Source of the DNA: REEP01 sp964517265
GTDB lineage: Bacteria > Pseudomonadota > Alphaproteobacteria > Rhodospirillales > Defluviicoccaceae
Reading direction: 5' to 3'
NCBI GenBank assembly: GCA_964517265.1
Contig: CAZFBS010000002.1
Coordinates: 176,720-240,719 of the forward strand
Length of the DNA stretch: 64,000 nt
The notes under the pieces were generated by a model. It was not told the origin of the DNA and made no database searches. It worked only from the letters and a program-made list of their open reading frames with translations. The position numbers and the translations under genes are program-made. Below, one piece after another: positions 62,213 to 64,000 of this stretch. Position 1 is the first letter of the stretch. Every line of letters begins with the position of its first letter.

Positions 62213-63094
62213 TCAGAACACGTCGAGCGGGATCCTAAGGTAGCGGACTCCGTTGTCCTCCGGCGGCGGCAGGTGTCCGGCCCGCATGTTGACCTGCACG
62301 GAAGGCAGGATCAGCCGTGGCATATCGAGGGTTTTGTCCCGTTCCGTGCGCATGCGGACAAACTCCTCCTCGCTGATGCCCTCGTGGACGTGGACGTTGT
62401 GGCGCCGCTCCTCACCCACGGTCGTCTCCCAGCGATACTTGTCGCGGCCGGGCGCCTTGTAATCATGGCAGAGGAACAGGCGTGTCTGGTCGGGCAAGGC
62501 CAGGATGCGTTGAATTGAGCGGTACAGCTGCTGGGCATCGCCGCCCGGGAAATCACAGCGGGCGGTTCCGTAATCCGGCATGAACAGGGTATCACCGACG
62601 AACGCGGCATCGCCGATGAGGTAGGTCATGCAGGCCGGCGTATGCCCGGGCGTATGGATGGCACGTCCCTCCAGGTTGCCGAGCGTGAAGGTTTCGCTGT
62701 CCTTGAAGAGGTGATCGAACTGGCGGCCGTCGGTTGGAAACTCCAAGCCCGCGTTGAAGATCTTGCCGAATACCTTCTGAACGGTGGTGATGTTGGCGCC
62801 AATGCCAATGCGGCCGCCCAACTGGTGTTTCACGTAAGGCGCCGCCGACAGGTGATCGGCGTGAACATGAGTCTCGAGGATCCACTCGACCTGCAGACCG
62901 TTGTCGCGCACATGATCAACGATCTGATCGGCGGAAGCATGACTCGTGCGAGAAGAATTGGGGTTGTAGTCCAACACCGAGTCGACGATGGCGCAGCGCC
63001 GCGTCTCTGGATCGGACATAACGTAGCTCACCGTAAAGGTGGCTTCATCGAAAAAGCTGTCGACATCAGGCCGGTTGATCCGCGCTTTATTCAT
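62213..63094 (-). CDS. MBL-fold persulfide dioxygenase (ETHE1/Blh-like)
   Basis: 293 residues. The metal motif is LETHVHADHLSAAPYVKHQLG, with HTPGHTPACMTYL, FVGDTLFMPDYGTARCDFPGGDAQQL and LFLCHDYKAPG supplying the other ligands. The CDFPGGD segment and the length fit ETHE1-type dioxygenases, which oxidise glutathione persulfide to sulfite. It lacks the DUF442 domain found fused to this fold in Blh proteins; that domain is instead attached to the SQR downstream. AGGAGG precedes the start. The start overlaps the YeeE stub by eight bases. Confidence 0.93.
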   Translation of the reverse strand: MNKARINRPDVDSFFDEATFTVSYVMSDPETRRCAIVDSVLDYNPNSSRTSHASADQIVDHVRDNGLQVEWILETHVHADHLSAAPYVKHQLGGRIGIGANITTVQKVFGKIFNAGLEFPTDGRQFDHLFKDSETFTLGNLEGRAIHTPGHTPACMTYLIGDAAFVGDTLFMPDYGTARCDFPGGDAQQLYRSIQRILALPDQTRLFLCHDYKAPGRDKYRWETTVGEERRHNVHVHEGISEEEFVRMRTERDKTLDMPRLILPSVQVNMRAGHLPPPEDNGVRYLRIPLDVF

Positions 63095-63284
63095 TTTCCT
63101 CCTCCTGAAGGTGATCTCGCATAGTTTCCTGTCCTTGGCGTGGCCAATCGCCCGCGACGCGAGGCGGAACTAGGTTCGAAGAAATCCCGCTGATGCTGAC
63201 GAGCCGGCCGGACAGAGCCATGAGCGGCGCAGCCGCGAGGCCGACCAGAGTGCTGCCAACGGTTTTGGATTGAGGTGTAAACAC
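63087..63284 (-). pseudogene. Truncated YeeE/YedE-family sulfur transporter (N-terminal stub)
   Basis: A 66-codon frame from GTG 63284, 16 bases after the bigR stop. FTPQSKTVGSTLVGLAAAPLMALSGRLVSISGI matches the first helix of YeeE/YedE (DUF395, PmpA) proteins, and SSNLVPPRVAGDW the loop after it. Everything downstream is missing, and the frame ends with EEENE inside the start of the dioxygenase gene. In related bigR operons a full YeeE gene stands here. The stub may now act only to couple translation. Confidence 0.7.
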
Positions 63285-63300
63285 TTCAACTTCATGCCTA

Positions 63301-63606
63301 CTAGCTCTGCTTGTGTCGGCAATAGATGTCGTACAGAACCTCGATAACTCGGCGTACATCCGCGCGGGCGAGAGAGTAGTAAATCGTTTGTCCCTCGCGT
63401 CGGGTTTGGACGATGCGGTCCTTACGCAGGAGCGCAAGCTGCTGGGAAACAGCAGTGCTTCGCAGCCCAAGGAGTGCTGCAAGATCGTTCACCGATCGTT
63501 CGCCTTCCGCCAGTTGGCACAGAATCATCAGCCGGTGGCGGCTCGACAGCACCTTCATCAGGTCGCTGACCTGTTCAGCCGTCCGCTCCATATCTTTTAT
63601 ATTCAT
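63301..63606 (-). CDS. bigR: BigR/SqrR-type ArsR-family persulfide-sensing repressor
   Basis: 101 residues with one winged helix. LMKVLSSRHRLMILCQLAEGERSV and STAVSQQLALLRKDRIVQTRREGQTIYYSL give the ArsR helix-turn-helix. Cys30 and Cys96 are 66 residues apart, the same spacing as the redox pair of Rhodobacter SqrR (Cys41/Cys107) and BigR, which form a tetrasulfide bridge with persulfides and leave DNA. No metal-site Cys cluster is present. First gene of the operon with the YeeE stub, dioxygenase, sqr and sulP. An AT-rich palindrome overlaps its start. Confidence 0.92.
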   Translation of the reverse strand: MNIKDMERTAEQVSDLMKVLSSRHRLMILCQLAEGERSVNDLAALLGLRSTAVSQQLALLRKDRIVQTRREGQTIYYSLARADVRRVIEVLYDIYCRHKQS

Positions 63607-63623
63607 AATATCTTATTTATGAA
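63602..63623 (-). promoter_or_regulatory. AT-rich palindrome at the bigR start, candidate operator
   Basis: TTCATAA (63602-63608) and TTATGAA (63617-63623) are perfect inverted repeats around eight bases, covering the start codon of bigR (63604-63606). BigR-type regulators bind AT-rich dyads in their own promoters, so autoregulation here is plausible. Confidence 0.45.
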
Positions 63624-64000
63624 GGTAAGAAGGTCGAGCGTCAACCGAGATGTTCAAAGCTGTCCTTCGATCCATTGGAGCGGTGGCGACAACGAGGAGG
63701 GTTGGAACACCAACTTCGACGGCGGCGTGCGGATATTCAAGGCGTTGCGCGCAACCACCGCGACCCGAAATACCCTTTATCCGGCAGCGGCGCATGGTTG
63801 CTTCAAGACATCGTTAACGGCAGCTACGGCATCCGGGCGGATGTGCCGTGACATTTCCCATCGGTACAGACAATGCTCGTCGTTGGCGATGCCATGTCAT
63901 GGCTGGACCAGGGGTATGCTTGGCCCTGACGACGCTGCGCACCGCCTACCAGCCCGTTGACAAAGTCGCTGCTGTCTGACTCGCTGTGGCGGAGCGAGGA
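63624..64000 (+). other. Right end of the window, no gene recognised
   Basis: 377 bases upstream of bigR. Open frames on the plus strand reach about 100 codons in the 63313-63960 frame, which mostly overlaps bigR as a shadow. A second frame reads PKYPLSGSGAWLLQDIVNGSYG before a TGA at about 63848. No family signature, ribosome-binding site or RNA structure supports a gene. The bigR promoter should lie just right of 63624. Confidence 0.4.

Noticed and set aside
63313..63960. 215-codon plus-strand frame at the right end
   Set aside because: Its first half is the antisense of bigR and the remainder has no recognisable motif.

Overview
The window reads as one chromosomal stretch of an alphaproteobacterium, probably of the Rhodospirillales/Rhizobiales type. 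The main reason is the long co-directional block at 23.7-36.3 kb (dgt-argS-SPOR protein-nagZ-M50 protease-scpA-scpB-tatABC-serS-surE-pcm-nlpD), an order typical of that class. DUF815, ErpA and BigR homologues and a ROSE-like leader on an Hsp20 gene agree with this. GC is moderately high by eye. There is no prophage or CRISPR array; the only mobile-element trace is a decayed IS630-type transposase fragment at 43.2-43.7 kb.

Layout. 0-6 kb: the end of an enoyl-CoA hydratase, an acyl-CoA transferase, a small stress group (DJ-1/PfpI, PEBP, Hsp20) and a TolC-type outer-membrane channel. 6-9.6 kb: a fused 5-oxoprolinase. 9.8-16.6 kb: a signalling block with a stand-alone receiver, a PAS hybrid kinase whose own receiver has lost its phospho-acceptor, a PCMT-like methyltransferase, and an RpfC-type hybrid sensor kinase. 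16.9-17.1 kb: tRNA-Asn and tRNA-Cys. 17.3-23.6 kb: a penicillin acylase gene broken by one amber codon, ilvC, a pentapeptide-repeat protein, xthA and erpA. 23.7-37.2 kb: the conserved housekeeping block and a DUF815 ATPase. 37.2-43.1 kb: a REC-PAS-PAS-GGDEF-EAL protein divergent from an RpfF-type DSF synthase, then a FadL-type porin. 43.8-48.3 kb: an AsmA-family protein converging on a ydbH-ynbE-ydbL operon. 48.7-52.7 kb: the four-gene Anbu cluster (ATP-grasp, alpha-E, transglutaminase, Anbu protease). 52.8-58.5 kb: a polyphosphate set (ppk1, pap, ppx). 58.6-63.6 kb: a BigR/SqrR-type sulfide-detoxification operon.

How the genes work together. Two distant loci make a plausible diffusible-fatty-acid (DSF) circuit: rpfF (synthase), an RpfC-like sensor 24 kb away, and a c-di-GMP enzyme next to rpfF. 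A 13-base near-palindrome, identical at 12 of 13 positions, lies upstream of both rpfF and the tolC-like gene. The bigR operon would sense reactive sulfur and express a persulfide dioxygenase, a DUF442-sulfide:quinone oxidoreductase fusion and a SulP anion transporter; its YeeE gene survives only as a 66-codon stub. The polyphosphate genes sit directly beside the Anbu cluster.

Most signal beyond ordinary annotation comes from the DSF circuit with its shared operator candidate, the ROSE-like thermometer before hsp20, the pairing of a stand-alone receiver with a receiver-dead hybrid kinase, the rearranged bigR operon, and the acylase gene cut by a TAG codon 33 codons before its catalytic serine. 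All functional assignments rest on motif reading; no database search was possible.
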